Of a stretch of 20,294 bases of DNA, positions 6,524 through 13,673 are shown in pieces. The DNA comes from an uncultured Collinsella sp. (lineage in GTDB: Bacteria; Actinomycetota; Coriobacteriia; Coriobacteriales; Coriobacteriaceae), in contig CABUVF010000017.1 of assembly GCA_902494945.1 (NCBI GenBank), positions 1 to 20,294 of the forward strand, read 5' to 3'. Each line of letters begins with the position of its first letter. Position 1 is the stretch's first letter. Under the pieces are notes generated by a model, which saw only the letters and a program-made list of their open reading frames with translations, ran no database searches and had not been told where the DNA came from. The translations under genes were made by a program, and so were the position numbers.

Positions 6524-6600
6524 TGGTCGGGTTGACTGGATTTGAACCAGCGACCCCTGCGTCCCGAACGCAGTGCTCTACCAAACTGAGCCACAACCCG
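6524..6600 (-). tRNA. tRNA-Pro (anticodon CGG)
   Basis: The minus strand folds as a full cloverleaf. The acceptor CGGGTTG pairs with CAACCCG. The anticodon stem CTGCG/CGCAG encloses the loop TTCGGGA with anticodon CGG. The T arm is CTGG-TTCAAAT-CCAG. The discriminator A is followed by an encoded CCA (6526-6524). The length is 77 with CCA, and a terminator follows at once. Confidence 0.95.
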
Positions 6601-6612
6601 TTAGCTCGACTA

Positions 6613-6618
6613 TAGTAA
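6613..6618 (-). promoter_or_regulatory. Possible -10 element for tRNA-Pro
   Basis: The minus strand reads TACTAT within GTTACTATAGTCG, 12 to 18 bases before the tRNA 5' end. The -35 region is weak (TAGCAC-like). With only 49 bases between ispE and the tRNA, co-transcription with ispE is also possible. Confidence 0.3.
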
Positions 6619-6649
6619 CAAAGATTTCCGTCGCGTGCTAGAGAAATTT

Positions 6650-7546
6650 TTACTTCTTTGGCACTTCGATGCGAACCGTGTTGGGAATGAGCTCCGTCGC
6701 GCAGGACCACCAGCCGTTTTGCAGGGCAGCGTCGGCAAGCCTCTCGGCCGTGGCGGCGGTGTCGCAAATGGCAAACGAGCAGGCGCCCGATCCACACACA
6801 TCTACAGCAACCGTGCCGTCCTGTTTACGCAGCCAATCGAGAACCGTTTGAATCTGCGGCTCCATCTGTGCGGAAATGACACCCAGGTTGTTATGGATGA
6901 GCGCATATGCCGTCTCGGCATCACCAGCATGCAAGGCAGAAGCTATCGCGCCGGGCTTGTCTGCAGGCACCGGAGCCTCGTCAAAACGTCGATAGGCTTC
7001 AATTGTCGAAACGCTTGCCTCGCGCGGCTTGACCAACACGACGGGCGTTGCGGGCAGCGCGGGATACTCAGTTGCCAGCACGTCTCCCCCACCTACGTAG
7101 AACGCAAGGCTCGCGTGCAAAAAGAACGGGACGTCAGCACCAATACCCCGCGCAATGTCGTCGAGCGCGGGGTCGGTGCGATCAATTCCCCAGAGCTCCG
7201 CCAAGGCGACAATGACCGCGGCCGCATCCGTCGAGGGACCGCCCAAGCCGGCGCACAATGGAATGCGCTTCTCAATCGTCACGCAGATGTTTGCCTCGCG
7301 ACCATAATGCTCGGCCATAGCAACCGCAGCCCGATACGCCGTATTCTTTTGCATGGGAAAATCTGATGCCGGAACCGTCTGGACGGTCAGCGCCTGTGCC
7401 GGCGTAACCGTCACGGTATCGGAAAGACCGACAGCTGCCATCAGGGAATCGACCCTGTGGTAGCCGCGGTCATCGCGCTCGGTATGAACCCCCAAGTAGA
7501 GGTTAATCTTTGCCGGCGCGGAAAGAGTCAGGGACCGATCGGTCAC
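6650..7546 (-). CDS. ispE: 4-diphosphocytidyl-2-C-methyl-D-erythritol kinase
   Basis: Phosphorylates CDP-methylerythritol in the non-mevalonate (MEP) isoprenoid pathway. The protein has 298 residues and is a GHMP kinase. The N-terminus has APAKINLYL (10-18) with the conserved Lys. The ATP-binding glycine loop is IPLCAGLGGPSTDAAA (95-110), and IGADVPFF follows near 135. The usual loop reads GGGSSDAA; here it is GGPSTDAA. The start is GTG at 7546, two bases after the veg stop codon, and its GAGGAG ribosome site is built from the last veg codons. The two genes are therefore almost certainly translationally coupled. Confidence 0.94.
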   Translation of the reverse strand: MTDRSLTLSAPAKINLYLGVHTERDDRGYHRVDSLMAAVGLSDTVTVTPAQALTVQTVPASDFPMQKNTAYRAAVAMAEHYGREANICVTIEKRIPLCAGLGGPSTDAAAVIVALAELWGIDRTDPALDDIARGIGADVPFFLHASLAFYVGGGDVLATEYPALPATPVVLVKPREASVSTIEAYRRFDEAPVPADKPGAIASALHAGDAETAYALIHNNLGVISAQMEPQIQTVLDWLRKQDGTVAVDVCGSGACSFAICDTAATAERLADAALQNGWWSCATELIPNTVRIEVPKK

Positions 7547-7548
7547 CG

Positions 7549-7845
7549 CTAGTGCTCCTCGAGCTGATTGCCGAGCGGGGTAAAGATATGCTCGCCGCTC
7601 TCGGGGTCGAACAGCTCGACCTGACCGGTGAGGACATCGATATACTGGTAGGACTGACGCGACTTGCGGCCGCGACGCTCGTCAACCTCGACGATAAAGA
7701 CGGCGGGGTGGACGCTCTTGATGGTGCCCATGCGCTCGACGACGCGGGTGCGGCCCATGTTGGCCTTCACCTTGACGCGATCGCCCACCATATCGGTCAG
7801 CTTCTCGTGGATGTCGTCGACGTGATTGACTTCCATCTCTTCCAT
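7549..7845 (-). CDS. veg: Veg family protein
   Basis: A protein of 98 residues resembling Bacillus subtilis Veg. It shows VGDRVKVKANMGRTRVVERMGTI, then VFIVEVDE and SYQYIDVLTGQVEL, the same order as Veg (KRLTLKANGGRRKTIERSG ... YSYADILTETVEL). Veg is a small, strongly expressed protein linked to biofilm and sporulation control in Bacillus; its molecular role is unclear. The frame opens eight codons earlier, but the ATG at 7845 has GGAGG eight bases upstream. It begins a transcript from a good promoter and is directly coupled to ispE; veg also lies close to ispE in Bacillus. Confidence 0.85.
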   Translation of the reverse strand: MEEMEVNHVDDIHEKLTDMVGDRVKVKANMGRTRVVERMGTIKSVHPAVFIVEVDERRGRKSRQSYQYIDVLTGQVELFDPESGEHIFTPLGNQLEEH

Positions 7846-7871
7846 GAACAGGGCCTCCAGAAGGTGCAATT

Positions 7872-7892
7872 CAAAAAGGGGATAATACCCCT
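7872..7892 (-). promoter_or_regulatory. Small hairpin with T-run in the veg leader
   Basis: AGGGG (7877-7881) and CCCCT (7888-7892) pair around six bases. On the minus strand the stem is followed by TTTTTG. It lies between the veg promoter and its ribosome site, and could be a short attenuator or just a leader hairpin. The stem is only five base pairs. Confidence 0.35.
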
Positions 7893-7912
7893 AAGATAGA
7901 CAAAACTCTAAT

Positions 7913-7942
7913 ACTATAGCACCCTGCTGCCGCCATACGCAA
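7913..7942 (-). promoter_or_regulatory. veg-ispE promoter
   Basis: The minus strand has TTGCGT (-35, 7942-7937) and TATAGT (-10, 7918-7913) with an 18-base spacer. The expected start near 7906 gives a leader of about 60 bases before the veg ATG. Confidence 0.6.
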
Positions 7943-8000
7943 GTAGCTAAAAAAGCCCCATCCCAAATACGTACCAGACGACAACCTCGCATGACCAGTT

Positions 8001-8028
8001 GTTACGCGGTTTGGTAAAACCGCGTAAC
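8001..8028. repeat. Palindromic repeat unit C, abutting the dtd stop codon
   Basis: Arms GTTACGCGGTTT (8001-8012) and AAACCGCGTAAC (8017-8028) form a perfect 12-bp stem with loop GGTA, the same loop as unit A. The dtd stop codon is 8031-8029, so the repeat begins at the very next base. One frame over the stem reads LRGFTKPRN, one residue different from unit A. There is no T-run after the stem; a T6 run occurs only further on, at 7954-7949. Confidence 0.8.
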
Positions 8029-8475
8029 CTAAAGGTTGTCCGTGTCCAAGACGATGGTGAACGGACCGTCGTTGACCAAGTCGACTTTCATATCGGCGCC
8101 AAAGATGCCGTGCGCCACGTGTTCGACATCTTTGCGAACGAGCGTCAAGAAGTACTCGTAGAGCTCGTTGGCAACATCGGGGGCGCCGGCATCGGTAAAC
8201 GATGGGCGGCGGCCGTGACGGCAATCGGCGAACAGCGTGAACTGCGACACTACGAGCACCTCGCCGTCGACATCGGCAAGTGCCAGGTTGGTCTTACCGT
8301 TCTCGTCCTCGTTAATGCGCAAGCCCCGGAGCTTGCCCCACAGCTTATCAGCCTCGGCGCGCGTGTCGCCGTGGCCCACGCCCAACAGCACCAGATAGCC
8401 GCGCCCAATTTTGCCCACGTACTCGCCGTCGACCGTCACGCCGGCGTTGAGCACGCGCTGAACCACCGCACGCAC
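8029..8475 (-). CDS. dtd: D-aminoacyl-tRNA deacylase
   Basis: Hydrolyses D-amino acids from mischarged tRNA in the cytoplasm. The protein has 148 residues, the usual size. It begins MRAVVQRVLNAGVTVDGEYVG and has the signature SQFTLFAD (77-84). The C-terminal Gly-Pro motif reads NDGPFT (135-140), where the family usually has NxGPVT. The start is GTG at 8475, three bases after the rdgB stop codon, and its GAGGAG lies in the last rdgB codons, so the pair is coupled. A palindromic repeat starts directly after the stop. Confidence 0.95.
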   Translation of the reverse strand: MRAVVQRVLNAGVTVDGEYVGKIGRGYLVLLGVGHGDTRAEADKLWGKLRGLRINEDENGKTNLALADVDGEVLVVSQFTLFADCRHGRRPSFTDAGAPDVANELYEYFLTLVRKDVEHVAHGIFGADMKVDLVNDGPFTIVLDTDNL

Positions 8476-8478
8476 GGC

Positions 8479-9120
8479 CTACTCCTCGCCCGTCAGTTTG
8501 GCGGATAGGTGCTCGAGCGCATGGAATCGATGGCTGATGGCGTTCTTCTCGTCCGCCGTGAGCTCGGCCATAGTCTTGCCCGGCGTATCGACCGGCAGGA
8601 ACAGCGGGTCGTAGCCAAAGCCGTGATCGCCGCGGCCCTCGTGCGCGATAACGCCCTCACAGGCGCCCTCGCCATAGGTGACCAGGCCGTCCGTATCGAT
8701 GAGCGCAACGACGCTCATAAAGCGCGCGGTGCGGTCCTCGTCTGCCACGCCTTCCAGATTCACGAGCAGCTTGGCATTGTTGGCGGCATCGTCGCCGTGA
8801 ACGCCCGCGTAGCGCGCGCTATACACACCGGGCTCACCGTCCAGCGCGTCGACGACCAGGCCCGAATCGTCGGCAATGGCCATGAGCCCCGTCTCCTCGA
8901 CGGCAGCCTGCGCCTTGATGATGGCGTTCTCCAAAAACGTCGTGCCGTTTTCCTCGGGGTCCTCAAAATCGCCCAGCTGGCCGAGCGCCACAAAGCGAAC
9001 CTCGGGCATAACCTTGCCCAAAATGGCCTCGATCTCGGTGAGCTTATGGGCGTTGCCCGTTGCCACGACGATGGTCGCCGCCGGGTCGAGGGTGTCGATG
9101 TCGATCTTCTCAAGTGCCAT
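8479..9120 (-). CDS. rdgB: XTP/dITP diphosphatase, RdgB/HAM1 family
   Basis: Removes non-canonical purine nucleoside triphosphates (XTP, dITP) by releasing pyrophosphate. The protein has 213 residues. It has ATGNAHK (20-26), the catalytic ADDSGL (83-88), GEPGVYSARYAG (96-106), GFGYDPLF (167-174) and SHR (196-198), all expected in the family. There is a short extension of about 15 residues before the first strand. The ATG at 9120 has AAGGAG seven bases upstream. It follows rph after a terminator and a 143-bp gap, so it may have its own promoter; TATAAG at 9207-9202 on the minus strand is a weak -10 candidate. dtd is coupled downstream. Confidence 0.95.
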   Translation of the reverse strand: MALEKIDIDTLDPAATIVVATGNAHKLTEIEAILGKVMPEVRFVALGQLGDFEDPEENGTTFLENAIIKAQAAVEETGLMAIADDSGLVVDALDGEPGVYSARYAGVHGDDAANNAKLLVNLEGVADEDRTARFMSVVALIDTDGLVTYGEGACEGVIAHEGRGDHGFGYDPLFLPVDTPGKTMAELTADEKNAISHRFHALEHLSAKLTGEE

Positions 9121-9228
9121 GAGTGGTCTCCTTGTCTCTATAGCAATGCCGCGCCGAGGGCGACGAGGGCCTCCGCCTCTCCCCTCTCAATCAACGGCAG
9201 TCTTATACTTCGACGTTTTCCCAGATAA

Positions 9229-9265
9229 AACCTGCCAAAATAACCCTGTCCCCTTTTGGCAGGTT
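9229..9265 (-). terminator. Terminator at the end of rph, stem overlapping the stop codon
   Basis: AACCTGCCAAAA (9229-9240) and TTTTGGCAGGTT (9254-9265) form a perfect 12-bp stem with a 13-base loop. The minus strand continues as TTTTATC. The stem takes in two bases of the rph TAA (9266-9264). The loop and inner arm contain CTGTCCCCTTTT, resembling a motif I recall from REP-type repeats near TnpA-REP (Y1) transposase genes. Confidence 0.8.
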
Positions 9266-9989
9266 AGGCGAGGGCCTGGCGCTGAAGCTCGATGAGCTCG
9301 GCAACGCCCTTGTCGCCCAGGTCGAGTAGGGCGTTGAGACGCTTACGGTCGAAGGGCACCTGCTCACCGGTACCCTGAAGTTCGATCATCTCGCCGGAAT
9401 CGGTGGCGACGAGGTTCATGTCGACCTCGGCGTGGCTGTCCTCGGAATAATCCAAGTCGAGCAGCGTATTGCCGTCGACAACGCCCATGGAGATGGCAGC
9501 CACCTGGCCGGTAAGCGGGATGCGCTCGAGTTTGCCCGCCTCGACCCACATGGCAAGGGCGTCGTGCAACGCCACCCAGGCGCCGGTAATGCTCGCCGTA
9601 CGCGTGCCGCCATCGGCCTGAATCACATCGCAGTCGACGGTAATGGTATACTCGCCGAGCGCCTTCATGTTGACGACGGTACGCAGACTGCGGCCGATAA
9701 GCCTCTCGATCTCCATGGAGCGGCCCTTGCGGTTGGCATGCTCGCGTTTGCAGCGTTTACCGGTCGAGGCCGGCAGCATCGCATATTCCGCCGTTACCCA
9801 GCCGGCCTTGGCGCCCTTGCGCCAACCCGGGACGCCCTCCTCGATGGTGGCGGCGCACAGTACGCGCGTGTCGCCAAACTCGGCCAAACACGAGCCGTGG
9901 GCGTGCTTCATGACGCCACGGGTGAGCTTAACGGGACGCAACTCGTTGGCGGCGCGGCCGTTGGCGCGGTTGACCTGCATGTACTCCAT
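9264..9989 (-). CDS. rph: Ribonuclease PH
   Basis: Phosphorolytic 3'-5' exoribonuclease that trims tRNA 3' ends. The protein has 241 residues, typical size. It shows RANGRAANELRPVKLTRG at the start, GSCLAEFGDTRVLCAAT (32-48), the RNA-contact segment KRCKREHANRKGRSMEIERL (78-97) and the catalytic stretch LDLDYSEDSHAEVDMN (~177-192). The ATG at 9989 has AAAGGA seven bases upstream. A second ATG three codons in has a poor ribosome site. It lies 54 bases after murI, probably on one transcript, and ends in a terminator. Pairing with rdgB is a common bacterial arrangement. Confidence 0.96.
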   Translation of the reverse strand: MEYMQVNRANGRAANELRPVKLTRGVMKHAHGSCLAEFGDTRVLCAATIEEGVPGWRKGAKAGWVTAEYAMLPASTGKRCKREHANRKGRSMEIERLIGRSLRTVVNMKALGEYTITVDCDVIQADGGTRTASITGAWVALHDALAMWVEAGKLERIPLTGQVAAISMGVVDGNTLLDLDYSEDSHAEVDMNLVATDSGEMIELQGTGEQVPFDRKRLNALLDLGDKGVAELIELQRQALA

Positions 9990-10043
9990 AGAAAGATCCT
10001 TTCGGCAAAAGATGTGGCGAAGGCTTTGGCGGCTGCCTTACAT

Positions 10044-10928
10044 CTATTTCAGCTCATCGATATCGATATGTTCGATGCTCTTGAGCGGCTGACCAAAGAT
10101 AAAGCTGCCCGCCACCGCAAACTCGGCAATGTTATCGGCCGTCGTGGCAAAACGATGCTGCGGCTCGGCGGCGACGCCCGCCAGCTGCTCGCGGCGCGTG
10201 AGGATATCGGTCAGCTCGCGCGTGGTCTCCTCGGCGGAACTCACGACGCGCACCCCAGGCCCCAGCGCATGGCGGATAGGTCCCACCAACAGCGGAAAAT
10301 GCGTACAGCCGAGCACCACGGTATCGATACCGTGGTCGCGCAGTGGCTCAACCGTGGCACCCACCAGCGCACGCACGGCAGGCGTATCGAAGATGTCCTC
10401 GTTCTCAAGCCACTGCTCTTGCAGATGCGCACCCGAGGCGAGCTCGTGTTCGACAACCTCGACAAAGCTCGAGGCGGGGCAGCCGTATACGTCGACGCCG
10501 GCATCTAGATCCTGAATGGCGCGCGTGTAAGCGCCCGAGCGAATGGTGAGGTTGGTGGCGAGCACGCCCACGCGACGCGAACGGGTGCTGTTGATTGCCG
10601 CACGGGCACCCGGCGCGATCACGCCGATCACGGGAACGTCAAGCACCTGCTGGGCCAGACGTAAGGCCGCAGCTGTCGCCGTGTTGCAGGCGATGACCAT
10701 AATCTTGACGTCGTGCTTCGACAGCCAACGGCCCGCCTGCAACGCAAACGAGCGCACCTCATCCTCGGTGCGCGTGCCGTAGGGGCAGCGTTTGGTGTCG
10801 CCGAAGTAGTAGACGGACTCGTGCGGCAGCGCCGTCGCGATGGCGCGCGCAACCGTCAGACCGCCCAGGCCAGAATCGAACACACCGATCGGGCGCGTGT
10901 CGCCTGCCGGATTCTCGATATCGGACAT
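10044..10928 (-). CDS. murI: Glutamate racemase
   Basis: Makes D-glutamate for peptidoglycan from L-glutamate without a cofactor. The protein has 294 residues. It has IGVFDSGLGGLTV (14-26), the first catalytic Cys in ACNTATA (C81) and the second in GCTHFPLL (C208), with YFGDTKRCPYG (41-51). The ATG at 10928 has GGTGAG close upstream. It sits 51 bases after a HAD phosphatase that itself follows murE, so murE, the phosphatase and murI look like one peptidoglycan-linked transcript leading into rph. Confidence 0.96.
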   Translation of the reverse strand: MSDIENPAGDTRPIGVFDSGLGGLTVARAIATALPHESVYYFGDTKRCPYGTRTEDEVRSFALQAGRWLSKHDVKIMVIACNTATAAALRLAQQVLDVPVIGVIAPGARAAINSTRSRRVGVLATNLTIRSGAYTRAIQDLDAGVDVYGCPASSFVEVVEHELASGAHLQEQWLENEDIFDTPAVRALVGATVEPLRDHGIDTVVLGCTHFPLLVGPIRHALGPGVRVVSSAEETTRELTDILTRREQLAGVAAEPQHRFATTADNIAEFAVAGSFIFGQPLKSIEHIDIDELK

Positions 10929-10979
10929 TACCTCACCAGTCTCTCTCGAAAAGACATATCCAAGTGCGGCGACGCCGCG

Positions 10980-11891
10980 CTACGAACGAGCCGCGACCAG
11001 CAGCTCGGCCGTTGCCACCCAGCCGTCGACAATCTTGCCGCGTGTGACGTAGGCGTTATCGCAAGCGTCCAGGAACTCGGGCGCGCCGGCGCTCGTCAGG
11101 CCATTCTCGACCAGGCAGAACGTGCCCACGTGATCGGCCATGTAGAAGTCGGACTCGGAGTCGCCGAGCGCAAGCGTCTCCTCGCGCTCGATCCCCAGGT
11201 GCTCGCAGAAGCGCGCAATGGCAACGCCCTTGTTGAGCCCCGCGGGGTTGATGTTGAATGCGCGGCCGTCCTCGACGCGATTAAGCTCAAGCGTCGTCGG
11301 CTTGGACAGGTGAGTCAGATGGCCGTTGCAAGCCCAGACCAGACCGCAGCCGGCCTCGTCGAGGATGGCCTGGACCTCATCGTCGGGCACATCGCCGCGC
11401 ATGCCGACGGTGACCTCACGGTACTTGTAGCCGGTCGACATGTCGTTGTGGTACTCGATCTTGTGCGGCCAGCGGGCAAGAATCTTCTCGCACACGCCGG
11501 TCTGCTCGATCACCTGGTGCGGAGTAAGGCCGCAGGCGGGGTCGTAAGGCATGTCGCCAGTCAGATACTCCCAATCGTTGGCTTTGAGGTCGTACATGAC
11601 CAGGCCGCCCATCTCACCGATGTAGGAGTTGAGGCCGAGCACGCGCGCATCCTCGTGGATCATGGTACGGTTGCGGCCCGAGGTGGGAACCACCTGAATA
11701 CCAGCGCGGGCAAGTGCCACGACGGCCTCGACGAGTTTGGTCGAGGGGTTACCGTCGTTGTCGCGCAGCACGCACGAGCCGGGCGCGAGCATCGTGGCAT
11801 CCAGGTCGGTAAAGACGTACTTGACCTTGGCCAAGCGCTCGCGCATCTCGCCCGAAAGCTCGGCAACGGTCGGCAGGGTGTTGTGGGACAT
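10980..11891 (-). CDS. HAD-superfamily phosphatase, type IIB-like
   Basis: Predicted phosphohydrolase of 303 residues with an unknown substrate. HAD motif I is FTDLDAT (27-33; nucleophile D29, acid D31). Motif II is TSGR (70-73), the motif III Lys is in LNKGVA (near 221), and motif IV is GDSESD (243-248). A large cap between motifs II and III suits the Cof/sugar-phosphatase class (IIB). The frame opens 14 codons earlier, but the ATG at 11891 has GGAG five bases upstream and the earlier one has none. It lies between murE and murI, so a role with a phosphorylated sugar or cell-wall precursor is possible but unproven. Confidence 0.8.
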   Translation of the reverse strand: MSHNTLPTVAELSGEMRERLAKVKYVFTDLDATMLAPGSCVLRDNDGNPSTKLVEAVVALARAGIQVVPTSGRNRTMIHEDARVLGLNSYIGEMGGLVMYDLKANDWEYLTGDMPYDPACGLTPHQVIEQTGVCEKILARWPHKIEYHNDMSTGYKYREVTVGMRGDVPDDEVQAILDEAGCGLVWACNGHLTHLSKPTTLELNRVEDGRAFNINPAGLNKGVAIARFCEHLGIEREETLALGDSESDFYMADHVGTFCLVENGLTSAGAPEFLDACDNAYVTRGKIVDGWVATAELLVAARS

Positions 11892-11998
11892 GGTTACTCC
11901 GTTTACGTAGAAGGGTTTGGACTTGGACGGCATGTTTTGATTGAGGGAACACGCTTATGGCGACAGCGCACTCAGGGCGCCGCCGCCATCATGGTTCA

Positions 11999-13561
11999 TT
12001 AGTCAAACTGGGTAACATCGATCAGGCGATTGGCCAGCGAAAGGTCGCTCTCGATGGGCACGAACTCGTCGCCCACGTGCATGAGCTCCTCGTCACCCTT
12101 TGCCAGCAGCAAGACAATAGTGGGAGCATCGGGGTTGACGTACTCCTCGCGCGCCGCCTTGAACGCCGCATGCACAGCGGCTTCGCGGTCGAGGATGATC
12201 TTGTTCGGCGTATCGTCGGGAACATGCTCGGCAAGCTCGCGACAGACCTTCATCGGGTCCTCGTGAGCCGGGTCCTCGTTGGCAAAGATCATCAGGTCGG
12301 AATATGGTGCGGCCTCGCGCGGAAGCTGCTCGCGGCGCTCCTGCGCCTTGCCGCCGGCAGCGCCAAACACTGCAATGACTGGACTAGCGGGAAACGCGCG
12401 CTTGACCGACGAGAAAAGCGAACGGAACGAAAGCTGGTTGTGCGCATAGTCAACGACGCAGATCACGCGGCCGTCCTTCGACTCCACGACCTCCATACGG
12501 CCCGGTACACGCAGTTTGGAGAGGCCCTTCTTGATAGCCTCGATACCGATGCCGATCTCGCGCGCAGCGGCGATAGCGACCAGCGCGTTTTCCACGTTAA
12601 AGTCGCCCGCGATGCCCAGCAGGACCTTCTCCCCCGCCTCGGACTCGTCGGCACACAGGCCATGCAGGTTAAACTCGATGTTAAAGCCGACCATGCGCAC
12701 ATCGCTCGCCCACAGGCTTGCCTCGGGATGCTCGACGCCAACGGTCACCAAGCGCTCGGCCGTCGACGCTGCCTCCAACACACGGTCAACCTCTTCGGTG
12801 CCCAGATTCACCACGGCGGTCTTTGCCTGGTCAAAGATCCTGAGTTTGCTCTCAAAATAATCCTCAAACGTGGGGTGTTCGATCGGCGAGATGTGGTCAC
12901 GGCCGATGTTGAGGAAGCACGCCACGTCAAACGGCAGATTCTCGACGCGTTGGTACTTGAGCGCCTGGCTCGAGACCTCCATGACCATGGACTGGCGACC
13001 TGACGTGCGGCAGTTGGCGATATGGCGCCAGACCTCTGGGGCCTCGGGCGTAGTATTGGTGCTCTCGTAGCACTCGATGCCATCGTCGGTACTCACCGAG
13101 CCGATCATGCCGCAGGACTCGCCCGCCGCTTTAATAATCGACTGGAGCATAAAAGCGGCCGTGGTCTTTCCCTTGGTACCGGTGATGCCCACGATCTTGA
13201 CGTCGTGGTCGGGACGGTCGTAGACCTCCGGCGGCAACAGGGCCATGGCCGTGCGAACGCTATCAACAACCAGCATCGCAGCACCGCTCTCCTGCGCCAG
13301 CGGCTCCAGAGACTCGACCAGCGACTCCTCGCACACAAATGCGACGGCGCCCGCATCGAGCGCCATGCTCAAAAACGCGGGCTTAAAGACAGCACCTTTG
13401 CAAAAGAACACGTCACCTGCCGAGACCGCGCGCGAATCAAACGAGCAGCCGGTCACGGCACGCTCGTCAACCTGCTCTGATGCGCGCAGCTCACCGCACA
13501 CATCGAGAAGCTTGGCAAGCGTATCGACCGTGGTCACGGTCGCGGAATCCGAATGGTGCAT
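11999..13561 (-). CDS. murE: MurE ligase (UDP-MurNAc-Ala-Glu ligase), probably not diaminopimelate-type
   Basis: Adds the third residue of the peptidoglycan stem peptide. The protein has 520 residues. It has the ATP loop GITGTKGKTTA (125-135), EVSSQAL (195-201), NIGRDHISPIEHPTFEDYF (218-236), the Lys expected to be carbamylated in ESKLRIF (K239), and VDYAHNQLSF (370-379). The specificity site reads ANEDPAHEDP (427-436), where DAP-adding enzymes have DNPR. This and YAHN rather than YAHTPD suggest a lysine or ornithine acceptor. The ATG at 13561 has AAAGGTG upstream. A strong promoter precedes it, and the HAD phosphatase and murI follow. Confidence 0.92.
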   Translation of the reverse strand: MHHSDSATVTTVDTLAKLLDVCGELRASEQVDERAVTGCSFDSRAVSAGDVFFCKGAVFKPAFLSMALDAGAVAFVCEESLVESLEPLAQESGAAMLVVDSVRTAMALLPPEVYDRPDHDVKIVGITGTKGKTTAAFMLQSIIKAAGESCGMIGSVSTDDGIECYESTNTTPEAPEVWRHIANCRTSGRQSMVMEVSSQALKYQRVENLPFDVACFLNIGRDHISPIEHPTFEDYFESKLRIFDQAKTAVVNLGTEEVDRVLEAASTAERLVTVGVEHPEASLWASDVRMVGFNIEFNLHGLCADESEAGEKVLLGIAGDFNVENALVAIAAAREIGIGIEAIKKGLSKLRVPGRMEVVESKDGRVICVVDYAHNQLSFRSLFSSVKRAFPASPVIAVFGAAGGKAQERREQLPREAAPYSDLMIFANEDPAHEDPMKVCRELAEHVPDDTPNKIILDREAAVHAAFKAAREEYVNPDAPTIVLLLAKGDEELMHVGDEFVPIESDLSLANRLIDVTQFD

Positions 13562-13596
13562 CTTTCACCTTTCTCAGCCATTTGGCAGGGACGGTT

Positions 13597-13625
13597 TTTA
13601 TAGTAACTGAAACGCACCCACGCAA
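13597..13625 (-). promoter_or_regulatory. murE promoter
   Basis: The minus strand has TTGCGT (-35, 13625-13620) and TATAAA (-10, 13602-13597) with a 17-base spacer. The -35 overlaps the T-run of the asnB terminator. It lies about 40 bases before the murE ATG and probably drives murE through rph. Confidence 0.65.
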
Positions 13626-13626
13626 A

Positions 13627-13648
13627 AACGGCTCCCGGAGGAGCCGTT
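13627..13648 (-). terminator. Terminator after asnB
   Basis: AACGGCTCC (13627-13635) and GGAGCCGTT (13640-13648) form a perfect 9-bp stem with a 4-base loop. The minus strand continues into TTTTTGCG. It lies 25 bases past the asnB stop. Confidence 0.9.
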
Positions 13649-13673
13649 ACGCGCAGGCGTTCGTAAGCCGAGG

